DNA of 64,000 nucleotides from Arthrobacter sp. H35-D1 (GCF_030063185.1 NZ_JASISP010000002.1:88828-152827); one strand, 5' to 3'. Shown: positions 25,663-35,086, counted from the stretch's first letter. Notes: generated by a model not told the origin, from the letters alone. A program made the numbers and translations.

Positions 25663-26187
25663 GTGGAACCGTTGGATGATCCGAAGATGCCGCACAGCGT
25701 GCGCCCCTATGCGTCGGAGATCATGGCCATCACCGACAAAGTTTGTCTGGAACACCTGGATACGGAGTATGCCCAACTGTGCCGTCGGGTCATCGGGAAG
25801 TTGGCTCGCAAACGTCCTACCCCTCTGATTCGCGGCGACGTTCGCATTTGGGCGGGCGGCGTGCTCTATGCGGTCGGCCAGCTTAACTTTCTGTTTGACC
25901 CTGCTGAGGCAATGCACTTGAGCGCCGACCAACTTAGTGACTTGCTCGGAGTCAAGAAAACCACGATGGCCAACAAGGCCAAGTTGCTCCGTGATCTGAT
26001 CAAGCTCGACCGATTTGATCTCGAATTCACCAGCAAAAAGATACAAGAAAGCAATCCACTCACTTGGATGGTCCTCATCGATGGAATGCCCGTGGATGTA
26101 CGCCGGCTTCCAGTGGAAATACAACGTCGCATCTTCGAAGATGGACTCATCCCCTATGTTCCAGGCGAGGATGCCAACCATGACTGA
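25663..26187 (+). CDS. DUF6398 domain-containing protein
   Basis: 174-aa protein matching DUF6398: ITDKVCLEHLDTEYAQLCRR, then GKLARKRPTPLIRGDVRIWA and GGVLYAVGQLNFLFDP, followed by a helix-turn-helix-like SADQLSDLLGVKKTTMANKA and a C-terminal block ending VPGEDANHD. The GTG at 25663 is chosen because AGGAGG stands 4 nt upstream. The function of the family is unknown; the HTH-like segment suggests nucleic acid or partner binding. The next gene starts inside its last codons (ATG 26180), so the two are translationally coupled. Confidence 0.72.
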   Translation: MEPLDDPKMPHSVRPYASEIMAITDKVCLEHLDTEYAQLCRRVIGKLARKRPTPLIRGDVRIWAGGVLYAVGQLNFLFDPAEAMHLSADQLSDLLGVKKTTMANKAKLLRDLIKLDRFDLEFTSKKIQESNPLTWMVLIDGMPVDVRRLPVEIQRRIFEDGLIPYVPGEDANHD

Positions 26188-27931
26188 AAACCCGGCCACC
26201 CTTCACAAATTCCTCACCGACCTGCATCGCCAGCTGGAACAGATGTCACCCGAAGTGATCCGTCAAGCGCTGTTCAACCATGCGGAACGGTTGGCAGCGT
26301 CCGAGCGTGGATCTTTCCTAAACAGCTTCTCCGTCGGTCAGCCCAGCGAACCGGACATCGTGAACGAAATGGCCGACAATCAGCAGCCTGTCCCGGACCT
26401 GTCCTGGCCGATTGAACACGACCAGTTACTTGAAGAGATTGACGATTTCGTCGAGCGTGTCGAAAGCGGCGCCTACTTCCAGGGGTTTGGGTGGGATGGA
26501 GAGATCCATGACGAACGTTCCTTCGGTGACGAATCATGGGTGGACGAAATGGAGGACTACTTCGCCGCCGCGAATGATACGTTCCACTCCGGACGGCTCG
26601 GTCTAGCCAGAGCCATCTACGGCAAGCTCTTCGATGCGCTGGAACTCGATGAAGAGGTAGGAACCTTCTGCGGCTCCGAACCAGCATTGTCGATGATAGG
26701 CGTCGAATTGGACGAAGCCATGAGCCGATACCTTCGCACCGTCTACGAAACCACGGCGCTTCCAGAGCGCGCGAGTGAGTTAATCACCGCGTGGCTCAGC
26801 CTCCCCACACCCTACGCTGCGCCAACCCTGGGGGCGGTCCGCGAATGCAGGCTGCCAGAACTGCCCGAGTTCGAACAGTTCCTCTCCTCATGGATCGATG
26901 AACTGCGGGCCTTGGAACGCCACGACCGACCAGCACATAATTTGTTGGTCGAAGCAATCCAGCTGGGTGAAGGAATTGACGGGCTGGGCACACTGGCACG
27001 CCAAACTGGATCTGCCCAGGGATCCTTCTATCTTGACTGGGTACAAGCATTGCGCGCCGCCGGGCGAATCACCGAGGCCGCGGATGCCGCCCGTGAAGCG
27101 CTGGCCACCGCTGGAGCAACTGCTGTGGTTCGGGCTGAAACGGCCGGGGAACTGGCCGAGCTCAGCGCCGGTGACCCAACCGTAGTCCTTGAAGCACGGC
27201 GTCTGGCTTGGCGTGCCCGGCCGAACCTTGCACGGCTGTTGGCCCTCCATTATGCGGCGGCTCAGACAACTGGTCCCACCCAGGTCATGGCCGAAGAACT
27301 TGCTGCCTTCGAATCCCGAGAACAGCGTTCAGGCCTGGGGCAGTCGCTCTACACGTCCCTCATGCTCCTGGCCGGAGAAGTCGAGCAGGCCACGCATCTA
27401 TTGGCGCAGCCACCGGAACACCATCTGGACGAACTGTCCAGTACCATTTTGGTACCGTATCTGCTCATCTCCGGTTGCGGTGGACTGACCCATCCCGAGT
27501 CTTCCAAGACTGGGTTGATTGAATACTTGAACACCGTCGGTGGGCATTCCTGGCCATTCTCCAGCGAACCGCACGACGCTGTGGTTCGCAGTGATGGGGG
27601 AATACCAACATTGGCTCAATTATTGAGCACGCAAATTTCCTCCGAAACCGCCACCTCCGCAGCATTGAGCTTCAGGCTGGATGTTGCCCTCAAGCAGATG
27701 GGGCGCCAGGTCGATGACATCGTCTCAAACAAACAACGGGGCCGCTATGCGAAAGCCGCCGAATGGTTGCTCCACGGAGCAGAGGCGCTGGCACTGGCCC
27801 GCGGCGGTGCCTCCGGCCGCGCATGGTTGCAGGATTGGAGCACCAGGTACCCGCGGCACGTCGCTTTCCGCAGAGAATTGGATCGGGTTATGCAGCGAAC
27901 ACCACTCGCGGTCACCAGTTTCGATGCATGA
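26180..27931 (+). CDS. Large hypothetical helical-repeat protein coupled to DUF6398
   Basis: 583-aa soluble, acidic protein without a confident family. The N-terminus is helical (SPEVIRQALFNHAERLAASE), followed by an acidic aromatic block DGEIHDERSFGDESWVDEME. From about residue 130 to the end there are repeated helix pairs with Ala/Leu-rich spacing, resembling a TPR-like solenoid. No catalytic motif, signal peptide or membrane helix is seen. The ATG at 26180 overlaps the DUF6398 stop by 8 bp; ATG 26171 is the alternative. The pair stands alone in an accessory zone, with 900 bp of non-coding sequence downstream, so the two probably act together; the role is not known. Confidence 0.65.
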   Translation: MTENPATLHKFLTDLHRQLEQMSPEVIRQALFNHAERLAASERGSFLNSFSVGQPSEPDIVNEMADNQQPVPDLSWPIEHDQLLEEIDDFVERVESGAYFQGFGWDGEIHDERSFGDESWVDEMEDYFAAANDTFHSGRLGLARAIYGKLFDALELDEEVGTFCGSEPALSMIGVELDEAMSRYLRTVYETTALPERASELITAWLSLPTPYAAPTLGAVRECRLPELPEFEQFLSSWIDELRALERHDRPAHNLLVEAIQLGEGIDGLGTLARQTGSAQGSFYLDWVQALRAAGRITEAADAAREALATAGATAVVRAETAGELAELSAGDPTVVLEARRLAWRARPNLARLLALHYAAAQTTGPTQVMAEELAAFESREQRSGLGQSLYTSLMLLAGEVEQATHLLAQPPEHHLDELSSTILVPYLLISGCGGLTHPESSKTGLIEYLNTVGGHSWPFSSEPHDAVVRSDGGIPTLAQLLSTQISSETATSAALSFRLDVALKQMGRQVDDIVSNKQRGRYAKAAEWLLHGAEALALARGGASGRAWLQDWSTRYPRHVAFRRELDRVMQRTPLAVTSFDA

Positions 27932-28846
27932 AGGATCGCGCGTGCACCGACTCCCCACGGGACCACGGGGAACTTGGTCCCTTTTCGACTGAAACCACCA
28001 ACTGACTCGCTGGTCAGCTGACTCACAGGTACGTCGGAAGCGCCTGCTCAGCCCGAAAAAGCAAGTGGAACTCCCTGCCTACGGGAAGTTCAGCCGGCCT
28101 TCCCATGGGCAAGCCCTCCTAAAGACTTGGAAGTCCCAACTTCGTTGGGAGAGGGCGGCCGATGCGTAAGCTGGCTGACCCACCGTCCACGATTTGCGGA
28201 CAACCTCAACTGGCATTGCCCGAGTTTTTCCAAGATCACGCCGGCAGCAACATGGTTTGCCAAGGATCTTTGTCAAGGATCAGTGAGCAGCAGGACTATG
28301 TGCACCCGAAGGGTCAAGTACCAAATACGATTCAGAGTCGGGTGCTGCCCGGTGTCCTCGCCAAGCTCACCCACCTTCAGCTCGAGCGGGTCACCACTGG
28401 GTATACGGATCTGCGAGTGGTAAGGCTGGAAGCTCGGATGAGCAGGCCCGCCTGTGGCACGGCCATGCCGCCATTTGCCTTCGTCATCGTGGAGGACCAC
28501 CTCGATCCGGTCACCGACCAGTCGCCTGTCAATGACTTGCCTTGGCAGCACCGCAGATACAACTACCAGCAGCGCGACAATGACCAGCAGTGCGAACCCT
28601 GACTGACCTTGACTGTCCTGATCGAAAAATATTGGCAGAGGAAGGACTGTTCCCGCAGGGGGAGCGATTGCGGGACCTGTGCAGCCTCGTTTTCGGTAGC
28701 AAGGTTGGTCGCGGGGTTGGAGTACTTCACCGTTGGTCCGGAACAGGCTGCTCCAGTTGCGCCGGCCCGCGAAATACCCCGGCTGCGGTACCCGGATACA
28801 GCCCCCGGACGACGATTGGAAGCGCAGCACGGTCGATACTCAAATT
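27932..28846. other. 915-bp gap with hairpins and a possible gene remnant
   Basis: No intact gene is convincing. Structures seen: a perfect 7-bp hairpin TCCCAAC-TTC-GTTGGGA (28134-28150) and an imperfect one GAACTCCC/GGGAAGTTC near 28069-28092. On the minus strand, about 28610-28273 gives a hydrophobic helix (GFALLVIVALLVVVSAVL) and a hydrophilic tail but no start codon, possibly a decayed single-pass membrane protein. The end carries the leaderless-type GATACT box (28835-28840) of the ABC gene. Confidence 0.4.
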
Positions 28847-29854
28847 ATGAAGACAACAACCGCTGGATCGCCTCAGTGCGAGATGGCTGTCAGCATGCAG
28901 GCGGCCGCCAAGAGCTATGCACGGCACCCTTCCGTGCACCCACTGGACCTTGAGGTCCGCTGCGGTGAAACCGTCGCGCTGCCGGGACCCAACGGGGCCG
29001 GAAAGTCGACGGCCATCGGCATGATGCTGGGTCTTGTCCTCCCGGATACCGGAAGGGTCAGAGTGGCAGGCCACACACCCCGCGCAGCCGTGGCCGGAGG
29101 ACGGATTGCAGCAATGCTGCAGGATTCCGGCATGATGCCCGGCGTGCGGGTTGCCGAACTCGTGCGGTTCGGAGAGCGGCTCTACCCGAACCCGCTGCCC
29201 TGCGCGGAGGCACTGGAAGTCGCCGGACTCACCTCCGAACGCAGCAGACGCGTGGACAAACTCTCAGGCGGCCAGTCGCAACGGCTCCGATTCGCACTGG
29301 CCGTCGTGGCGAATCCCGAGATCCTGATCCTCGACGAACCCACCCGGGCCATGGACGTCCGCGGCCGTGCCGAGTTCTGGGAGACCATGCGCGCCTTCGC
29401 CGCCAAGAGCCGCACGCTGCTTTTCGCCAGCCACTACCTCGACGAAGTGGACAACAACGCTGAACGCGTGGTCTTGCTGGCCTCCGGCCGTGTCATCGCA
29501 GACGACACGCCTGCCCGAATTCGGACGCAAACCGGCGTCAGCGTTGTCCAGGTGTTTCTGACGGGCAGCACCGACTGGATCGGCAGGTTCGACGGCGTGT
29601 CCGACGTCCAGGTGCGCGGGGACCGCGTGAGAATCAAGACCACGGCCCCGGATGCGTTGGTCGCTGCGGTCGTTGGCGGCTTGCAGGACTGGCACGGCAT
29701 CAACGTCAGCCCGCCGAGCCTTGACGAATCCTTCCTTGCCCTGACCGGCAGTGCCGCCACCGTCAGCGCCGCCACCGCGCATTCCGCGGCGGAGAACACG
29801 GGCACCCACACCACAATTTCCAGTCGTGATGACCACCTATTTTCTTCGTCTTGA
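28847..29854 (+). CDS. ABC transporter ATP-binding protein (ABC-2 exporter type)
   Basis: 335-aa nucleotide-binding subunit. Walker A GPNGAGKST (residues 47-55), signature LSGGQSQRL, Walker B ILILDEPT and switch His in LLFASHYLDEVD are all present. One Walker A neighbour is unusual: VALPGPNGAGKS instead of the common LLGPNGAGKS. The C-terminal 90 residues form the extra domain of ABC-2 exporters. GATACT at 28835-28840 lies 6 nt before the ATG. The permease gene starts 26 bp inside its 3' end. With a two-component system directly downstream it resembles DrrAB/YhaQ-like drug or antimicrobial-peptide exporters; the substrate is unknown. Confidence 0.85.
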   Translation: MKTTTAGSPQCEMAVSMQAAAKSYARHPSVHPLDLEVRCGETVALPGPNGAGKSTAIGMMLGLVLPDTGRVRVAGHTPRAAVAGGRIAAMLQDSGMMPGVRVAELVRFGERLYPNPLPCAEALEVAGLTSERSRRVDKLSGGQSQRLRFALAVVANPEILILDEPTRAMDVRGRAEFWETMRAFAAKSRTLLFASHYLDEVDNNAERVVLLASGRVIADDTPARIRTQTGVSVVQVFLTGSTDWIGRFDGVSDVQVRGDRVRIKTTAPDALVAAVVGGLQDWHGINVSPPSLDESFLALTGSAATVSAATAHSAAENTGTHTTISSRDDHLFSSS

Positions 29855-30698
29855 AATAGTTCGGATGCTGCGCGATCCGAAATACCTGGCACTCGCGGTC
29901 GGCGCGCCGATCGGCTTCTACCTGTTGTTCGCCACCCTGTTCGGCACCCTGTTCGGCGGCGGGCACACTGCACCGGGCCAGCTTCCGGGCACGGTGGAGA
30001 TTATGGTGGAGATCATGGTGGCCATGGCCGCCTACGGCGCCATCTGGGCCGTGATTTCAACAACGGGACCGCGCATTGCCGAAGAACGGCAGATCGGCTG
30101 GCTCGAGCAAGTGCGCGCCATGCCGCTGTCGGCCGCTTCGGCGCTCGGTTCCAAGGTCGTGGCGAGCGTCGCCACGGCGCTTCCCGCGGTCATTCTGGTT
30201 TGTGTGACGGCCGCCGTCGTGAAAGGCGTGCAGCTTTCAATGGGCCAGTGGGTGGCCTTGGTGGTGGCCATCTGGCTTGGAAGCATCCCGTTCGCGGCAC
30301 TCGGGATCGCACTCGGCTTTGCCGTGGGTGCCGACTTCGCGTATCCGCTCAGTTACGGGCTCAACATGGCGATGTCGGCGCTCGGCGGGCTATGGGTCCC
30401 GCCGTCCGTTCTTCCCGCGGCCACCATGCTGAACGTTGCGTATTGGCTGCCCACCTACCATCTGGCCAAGCTGGGGTGGGCCATCGCTGCGGGCGAGCTG
30501 CCGGACGTGGCCAGCGTGCTCAACCTGCTCGGGTGGACGGCCGGGTTGGCCGTGCTGGTGCTCATCGCGTACCTGCGCCCGGCCCGGAGGATGGGAGCAC
30601 GCGCTGCGACCGGCCCAGCGACGGATCCAGGCCTGGCCACGGATCCAAGTTTGGCACCGGATCCAAGCGCCGCGGGCACGGATAGACTTGCCACATGA
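29829..30698 (+). CDS. ABC-2 type transporter permease
   Basis: 289-aa membrane subunit with six helices and the ABC-2 block RQIGWLEQVRAMPLSAASAL between helices 2 and 3. The ATG at 29829 lies inside the ATPase gene in another frame, so translation is probably coupled. The extreme C-terminus (about 30600-30690) is a degenerate tandem encoding ATDPGLATDPSLAPDPSAAG, consistent with the slippage seen elsewhere in this window. The stop (30696-30698) overlaps the start of the histidine kinase remnant by 4 bp. Confidence 0.85.
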   Translation: MTTYFLRLEIVRMLRDPKYLALAVGAPIGFYLLFATLFGTLFGGGHTAPGQLPGTVEIMVEIMVAMAAYGAIWAVISTTGPRIAEERQIGWLEQVRAMPLSAASALGSKVVASVATALPAVILVCVTAAVVKGVQLSMGQWVALVVAIWLGSIPFAALGIALGFAVGADFAYPLSYGLNMAMSALGGLWVPPSVLPAATMLNVAYWLPTYHLAKLGWAIAAGELPDVASVLNLLGWTAGLAVLVLIAYLRPARRMGARAATGPATDPGLATDPSLAPDPSAAGTDRLAT

Positions 30699-31987
30699 AC
30701 ATCGCGGCCCGAAAGGTACGCACACCGAATCGCGTGGCGCAGCTGCGAGCCGATCTTGGACTCGTCGCGGCGATGGCTCTCGTGGTCTCGGCCGGAGTCG
30801 CCTTCGAGGTCGCCGGAGCAACCCCGCCCGTCCCGTGGCCACCGGGAGCCTACTTGCTCGGTGTTGGGGCGTCCTCCGTTCTCCTGATCCGACGCACGCG
30901 ACCCGTTGAAGGCGGAATCACCATCGTGGTGCTCGTTGTGGTCTACCACTTCCTCGGTTACCCCGGTGCGGCGCTGGCGCTGTTCGCGGCCTTGTACTTC
31001 ATCGCGGCCACGGACCTGGCGATGGGCAGGTTCCTGACCGGGATCGCCTTGATTCTCGCGTGGCAGGTCACTACTTCCCTGCCTCCGGCCTCGGTGCACT
31101 GGTATTAGTTTGCCATCCTGGGCCCGGGGGTGGGAATGCTCGCCGCCGTCGTGCTGGGGGCGGTCGCAGGCCAGGCACGCCGGGGAAATGTGCGTGCGCT
31201 TGAAGCCGAGCGGGTGCGGTTGCGCGAACGCTTGGCTGAGGAACGGCTGGGCACGGCACGCGAATTGCACGATGCCCTAGCACATACTGTTTCTGCCATC
31301 TCGGTCCAGAGCGGTGTTGCCCTTGACGCGTTCGACGGCGCCCCTGAGCAGGCGCGTGCAGCGATCGCGCAGGTGCGCACGCTGGCCCGGCGGGTGCTTC
31401 CGGAACCGCGGCGCACCCTTGCGCTGCTTCGCGACGAGGACCATCCCGGCCAGCCGCTGGCGCCGCAGCCGGGGTTGGCAAAGATCGGGGATCTTGTTGA
31501 GCATGCCCGCCGTCTGGGCCGGCACGTGGGAACCGAACTGGTGGTGCCCGAATCCGGCATGACGGCGTTTATCGAGCTGACCACCTACCGTGTGGTGTAG
31601 GAGGCGTTGACGAATGTCATCCTTCATGCGCAAGCACGCCATGCTGCGCTCGTGGTGCGAGCCGACGGCGACCGGCTGTGCATCAGCGTTGCCGACGATG
31701 GGCGGGGCGAACCGCCAACACCCGGACGGCAGGACGGAAGGCCGGACGGCAGGACGGAAGGCCGGCGCGGCAGGACGGAAGGCCGGCGCGGCAGGACGGA
31801 AGGCCGGCGCGGCAGGACGGAAGGCCGGCGCGGCAGGACGGAAGGCCGGCGCGGCAGGACGGAAGGCCGGCGCCTTGGCCTTCTCGGCATGCATGAGCGG
31901 GTCGAGGCGGTCGGTGGCACGGTCACCGCGGGAGGCACGGAGCGGTGGCGGGTTCCTTGTCACCGCCACGATTCCGTTGGCGGCACC
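30695..31987 (+). pseudogene. NarL-type sensor histidine kinase, inactivated
   Basis: One continuous reading frame holds four membrane helices, the HisKA_3 block ARELHDALAHTVSAISVQSG and the HATPase N box EALTNVILHAQARHAALVVR, but is cut by two in-frame TAG codons (31106-31108 after HWY, and 31598-31600 in YRVV*EALTN, where relatives have Gln, so CAG to TAG). In the ATP-lid region a 21-bp tandem inserts repeated GRRGRTE. Near 31940 a frameshift separates it from its proper end (SGGGFLVTATIPLAAP is in another frame), and the kinase frame now runs into the response regulator. TAGACT at 30683-30688 lies 6 nt before the ATG. Confidence 0.85.
31720..31873. repeat. 21-bp tandem array inside the kinase ATP lid
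   Basis: About five exact copies of a 21-bp unit GGCCGGCGCGGCAGGACGGA(A), preceded by two shorter variants of the same sequence. The array encodes GRRGRTE repeats in the kinase frame and is open in all six frames because the unit is a multiple of three. Located between the GRG box and the GLLGMHERV box of the HATPase domain. Confidence 0.9.
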
Positions 31988-32656
31988 ATGACGATCCGCG
32001 TTGTTCTCGCCGACGACCAGCCCCTCATCCTCGAGGGTTTCCGTGCGATTCTCGAACGTGACGGCGGCATCGCTGTTGTCGGTGCGGCAGCCAACGGCAA
32101 AACCGCCGTCGAACTCGTGCAAAGGCTGCGGCCCGACGTCGTGATCATGGACATCCGGATGCCGGAACTCGACTGGATCTCAGCAACCTGGATGCTCACC
32201 GCACGCCCGGAGCTTGCCGGGACGAAGGTGCTTGTCGTCACGGCCTACGAACTCGATTCTGCCGTATATGAGGCCCTTCGCGCCGGGGCCAGCGGCTTTT
32301 TGCTCAAAGACATGGAGCCTGCGGAACTGCGACGGGCGGTCCATGTTGTCGCCGCCGGCGAGGCTCTGCTGGCACCGCGCGTCACGCGGCGGCTCATCAA
32401 CCAATTCGTGTCCCGCCCGCATCCGGATGTCCAGCACACAAAAAAGCTGGCTTTGTTGACCGCACGCGAAAAAGAGATCGTTGCGCTGGTCGGGGCGGGT
32501 CTGAGCAACGCAGATATCGCCAACGGGCTGTTCCTCAGTCCAGCCACTGCGAAAACGCATGTCACCAGGGCGATGGTCAAGACCGGCGCGCACGACCGCG
32601 CACAACTGGTGGTCTTCGCCTACAGCACAGGGCTGGCGGGCACTCCCCAGACCTAA
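31988..32656 (+). CDS. LuxR/NarL-type response regulator
   Basis: 222-aa DNA-binding response regulator. The receiver domain has the acidic pair DD at residues 9-10, the phospho-acceptor Asp55 in VVIMDIRMPE, a Thr/Ser switch in VVTAYE and Lys in GFLLKDM. The C-terminal HTH reads LTAREKEIVALVGAGLSNAD, then SPATAKTHVTRAMVKTG. Intact, although its cognate kinase upstream is broken, so it may be unphosphorylated, driven by acetyl phosphate or by another kinase. The likely target is the ABC exporter promoter just upstream. The start ATG 31988 is in the same frame as the kinase remnant, with no stop between. Confidence 0.87.
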   Translation: MTIRVVLADDQPLILEGFRAILERDGGIAVVGAAANGKTAVELVQRLRPDVVIMDIRMPELDWISATWMLTARPELAGTKVLVVTAYELDSAVYEALRAGASGFLLKDMEPAELRRAVHVVAAGEALLAPRVTRRLINQFVSRPHPDVQHTKKLALLTAREKEIVALVGAGLSNADIANGLFLSPATAKTHVTRAMVKTGAHDRAQLVVFAYSTGLAGTPQT

Positions 32657-32683
32657 ACAGGAAGGACACAGCCGGGAAGCGTT

Positions 32684-33961
32684 CTAGCGCGAGGCGTACT
32701 GCTCGAAGGGGATGTTCCAGTCGCCGAATCCGTCGGTGGGAGCGATCGTCTCGTTGGGCGTGCCCACGGTGTGGACAATGTCGCCCGGGCGCATGTTCTC
32801 AAACACCCAGCCGGCTCCCTCCGCAGACAGGCCGATGCAGCCGTGCGAAAGATTCGTTGTACCCAGGTACGGCATGGCGGATTTGGTGGCCTGGTGGATG
32901 AAGATGCCGCTGTTGGAAAGACGGGTGGCGTATTCCACGTCAACGGAACCGTAGTCGCCCGGGTCGCCGGGCTTCAGCCCAATGCTTGAGGCCTTGAACG
33001 TGGCGTAGCGCTGCTTGTCCGCCGTGAGCACCATATAGCCGGACGCCGACGGGAACGCCTCATCGCCCATGGTTGCCGGGAAGGTGCGAGCCACCTGGTC
33101 GTTGACAAGGATACTCACGCTCAGGGCGGCCGCATCAGCCTCCATGACAACTTTGTCGCCGATGTTGACGTTGTAGCTCTTGTTGAAGTTGCCGATCATG
33201 CCGTTGCCAATGTCCATGCCGAAGAGCTTCATGTCCACGTTGACCACTGAGTTGGCCGGCCAGTAATCAGCGGTGCGGTAGCGCACCTTGGTGTCCGAGT
33301 ACCAGCGGAAGGCACCCGGCTGGCCGGTGCTGCTGGTGATCGTGATGGCCTTTTCCACGGCTTCCTTGTTCGCGACCGGTTCGCTGAAATTGAACTCCAG
33401 CGGCTGGGCCACACCCACGGTGGCGTCGGCACCCGGGTACATGGCGGCGTCGGCCTCGTGCGATGCCGGAACTGTCGTGAAGGTGCTGGCCTTGTGCTGC
33501 TGGGCCCCCACCGAGTCGACGGCGGTGACGTCAAGGGTGTATGCCGTATCAAATTTCAGTGGCGTCGTCGCCGTCCACGTGCCGCCGTCGTCGGAGAGCT
33601 TTCCGTCGCTGACGGCACCGGTGGCTGTTTCCTTCAAGACCACATTGGACATCTTGCCGTGCTCCACCGTGGCAACAACCGGCTTGGTCGGGTTCACAAA
33701 GGTCGTGCCGGTGGCCGGATTCAGGGTCAGCACGGCCGGCACCTCCGCAACGGGAGGGGCGGGGGTCGTCTCCGGAGCGCTCGGCCCGGCACTGTCCGAA
33801 CTCGACGGCGAGTCCTGCCCTGCCGCGGTGGAGGTCCCGGGCAGCCACGAATTGGCCACCGCAACACCTACTCCGCCGCCGGCAACAACCAGTGCGATGA
33901 GAGTGATCAACGCAATTTTCCAGCCGCGGCGGGGCTTCTGCGTCTCGTTCAACTCAGCCAT
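32684..33961 (-). CDS. L,D-transpeptidase (YkuD domain, Ig-like domains)
   Basis: 425-aa envelope enzyme that makes 3-3 cross-links in peptidoglycan or attaches proteins to it. Layout: short cytoplasmic tail, one membrane anchor (about residues 17-38), Ser/Pro-rich linker, two Ig-like domains (ATGTTFVNPTKPVVATVEHG and PLEFNFSEPVANKEAVEK) and a C-terminal YkuD domain with the catalytic motif LSHGCIGLS and the upstream His in GIFIHQAT. The last catalytic block usually reads SHGCVR; here Ile-Gly follows Cys, a mild variant. ATG 33961 has GGGGAG about 6 nt upstream. It converges with the response regulator gene (27-bp gap). Confidence 0.88.
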   Translation of the reverse strand: MAELNETQKPRRGWKIALITLIALVVAGGGVGVAVANSWLPGTSTAAGQDSPSSSDSAGPSAPETTPAPPVAEVPAVLTLNPATGTTFVNPTKPVVATVEHGKMSNVVLKETATGAVSDGKLSDDGGTWTATTPLKFDTAYTLDVTAVDSVGAQQHKASTFTTVPASHEADAAMYPGADATVGVAQPLEFNFSEPVANKEAVEKAITITSSTGQPGAFRWYSDTKVRYRTADYWPANSVVNVDMKLFGMDIGNGMIGNFNKSYNVNIGDKVVMEADAAALSVSILVNDQVARTFPATMGDEAFPSASGYMVLTADKQRYATFKASSIGLKPGDPGDYGSVDVEYATRLSNSGIFIHQATKSAMPYLGTTNLSHGCIGLSAEGAGWVFENMRPGDIVHTVGTPNETIAPTDGFGDWNIPFEQYASR

Positions 33962-34147
33962 GCAAACTCCCCATTCAGTGGACCCGTGCAACAATCCTCA
34001 ACAGTGGCGCCTGGTGCGCCAACCAACTATTTTACGGCATGTTTATCCAACGTATGGTGTTTTGCTGTGCGTGGGCAATGAACGAGACCGGACTGTTGCA
34101 CAGGGTTGCAATTCGATGCCGCCCCTGTCCCGCACTGTCCTGCGCTG

Positions 34148-35086
34148 TTACAGGTCCGGGCTCCCGCCGTTGCGCAGATAGTCCAGCTGCGCTTCGACAT
34201 TCAATTCCGCGGCGGCCCGGAGATTCGCCGGCACCTCCGGGTAGACCCGTTCCGCCACGGCCTGCACCGACGGGATTGTGCCGCTTTCCGTCTTCAGGCG
34301 TTCGACGGCGGAGCGCACCTGGGCGATCCGTTCCCCCCTGTGCTCGGCATAGGCTTCGGCCGCCTTGGCCAGGTCTGCCAGCACCGGCCCGTGCCCGGGC
34401 AGTGCGGGAACGGGGTTGCCGGCGGTGCCGTGTTCAAGTCCCCGGCTGCGCAAGGCTGCCAACGACCCAAGGTAGTCCCCCAGCCGCCCGTCGGGGTAGC
34501 AAATGACAGTGCTGCCGCTGCCAAGGATCGTATCCCCCGTCAGCACAAAGTGCCCGGCCAGCTGCGCCTGCGGGACCAGCGGGACCAGCGGGACCAGCGG
34601 GACCAGCGGGACCAGCGGGACCAGCGGGACCAGCGGGACCAGCGGGACCAGCGGGACCAGCGGGACCAGCGGGACCAGCGGGGCAACGGCGAAACACACG
34701 GAGTCGCTGGTGTGCCCCGGCGTGGCCAGGACAGTGATGGCGAGCCCGGCAGAGTGGATGGTTTCGCCGTCGGACAGGGACTCGCCGGCATGGCAAAAAG
34801 CAGCCAGGGCCGCACGGACAGGAGCCCCGGTGAGCTGGTGCAGGGAGGCACTGCCGTCGGTGTGGTCGCCGTGGTGGTGGGTGATGAGAATCAATTCCAC
34901 GGCACCGGCAGCCGCCAATTCAGCCAGATGCGGCTCCAGCGCAGGGCCGGGGTCCACCACCACCACGCCGGGCGCGCCGGGGGCTGCCAGAACATACGAG
35001 TTCGTTCCGTCAAGGGTCATGGGCCCGGGGTTTTCAGCCCGCCGCCTGCGCACGCAATCCCCAATGCGCTCCCAACGCTCGTTCAT
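34148..35086 (-). CDS. MBL-fold metallo-hydrolase with an internal (LVP)12 insertion
   Basis: 312-aa hydrolase of the metallo-beta-lactamase fold, similar to endoribonuclease LACTB2-type proteins. Zinc site motifs: ITHHHGDHTDG, ATPGHTSDSV, FVLTGDTILG and ALPGHGPVL; the N-terminus has MTLDGTNSYVLAAPG. Between the PGHTSDSVCF strand and the GHFVLTGD strand a run of twelve Leu-Val-Pro units is inserted (bases 34572-34679). The insertion is in frame and lies in a loop position, so the fold may survive. Start ATG 35086 with GGGGAGGAAA upstream. It follows sahH on the same strand after 41 bp. Confidence 0.85.
   Translation of the reverse strand: MNERWERIGDCVRRRRAENPGPMTLDGTNSYVLAAPGAPGVVVVDPGPALEPHLAELAAAGAVELILITHHHGDHTDGSASLHQLTGAPVRAALAAFCHAGESLSDGETIHSAGLAITVLATPGHTSDSVCFAVAPLVPLVPLVPLVPLVPLVPLVPLVPLVPLVPLVPLVPQAQLAGHFVLTGDTILGSGSTVICYPDGRLGDYLGSLAALRSRGLEHGTAGNPVPALPGHGPVLADLAKAAEAYAEHRGERIAQVRSAVERLKTESGTIPSVQAVAERVYPEVPANLRAAAELNVEAQLDYLRNGGSPDL
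34572..34679. repeat. 9-bp tandem array, twelve perfect copies, in a coding region
   Basis: Twelve exact head-to-tail copies of GGGACCAGC (plus strand), a thirteenth partial copy following. On the coding strand it is GCTGGTCCC, read as Leu-Val-Pro. Perfect identity between copies points to recent slippage or expansion, and copy number is likely to vary between strains. Confidence 0.95.

Noticed and set aside
31106..31600. Programmed amber read-through in the histidine kinase
   Set aside because: Two stops, a frameshift and a tandem expansion in the same gene fit decay better, and no suppressor tRNA or pyrrolysine gene is seen in the window.
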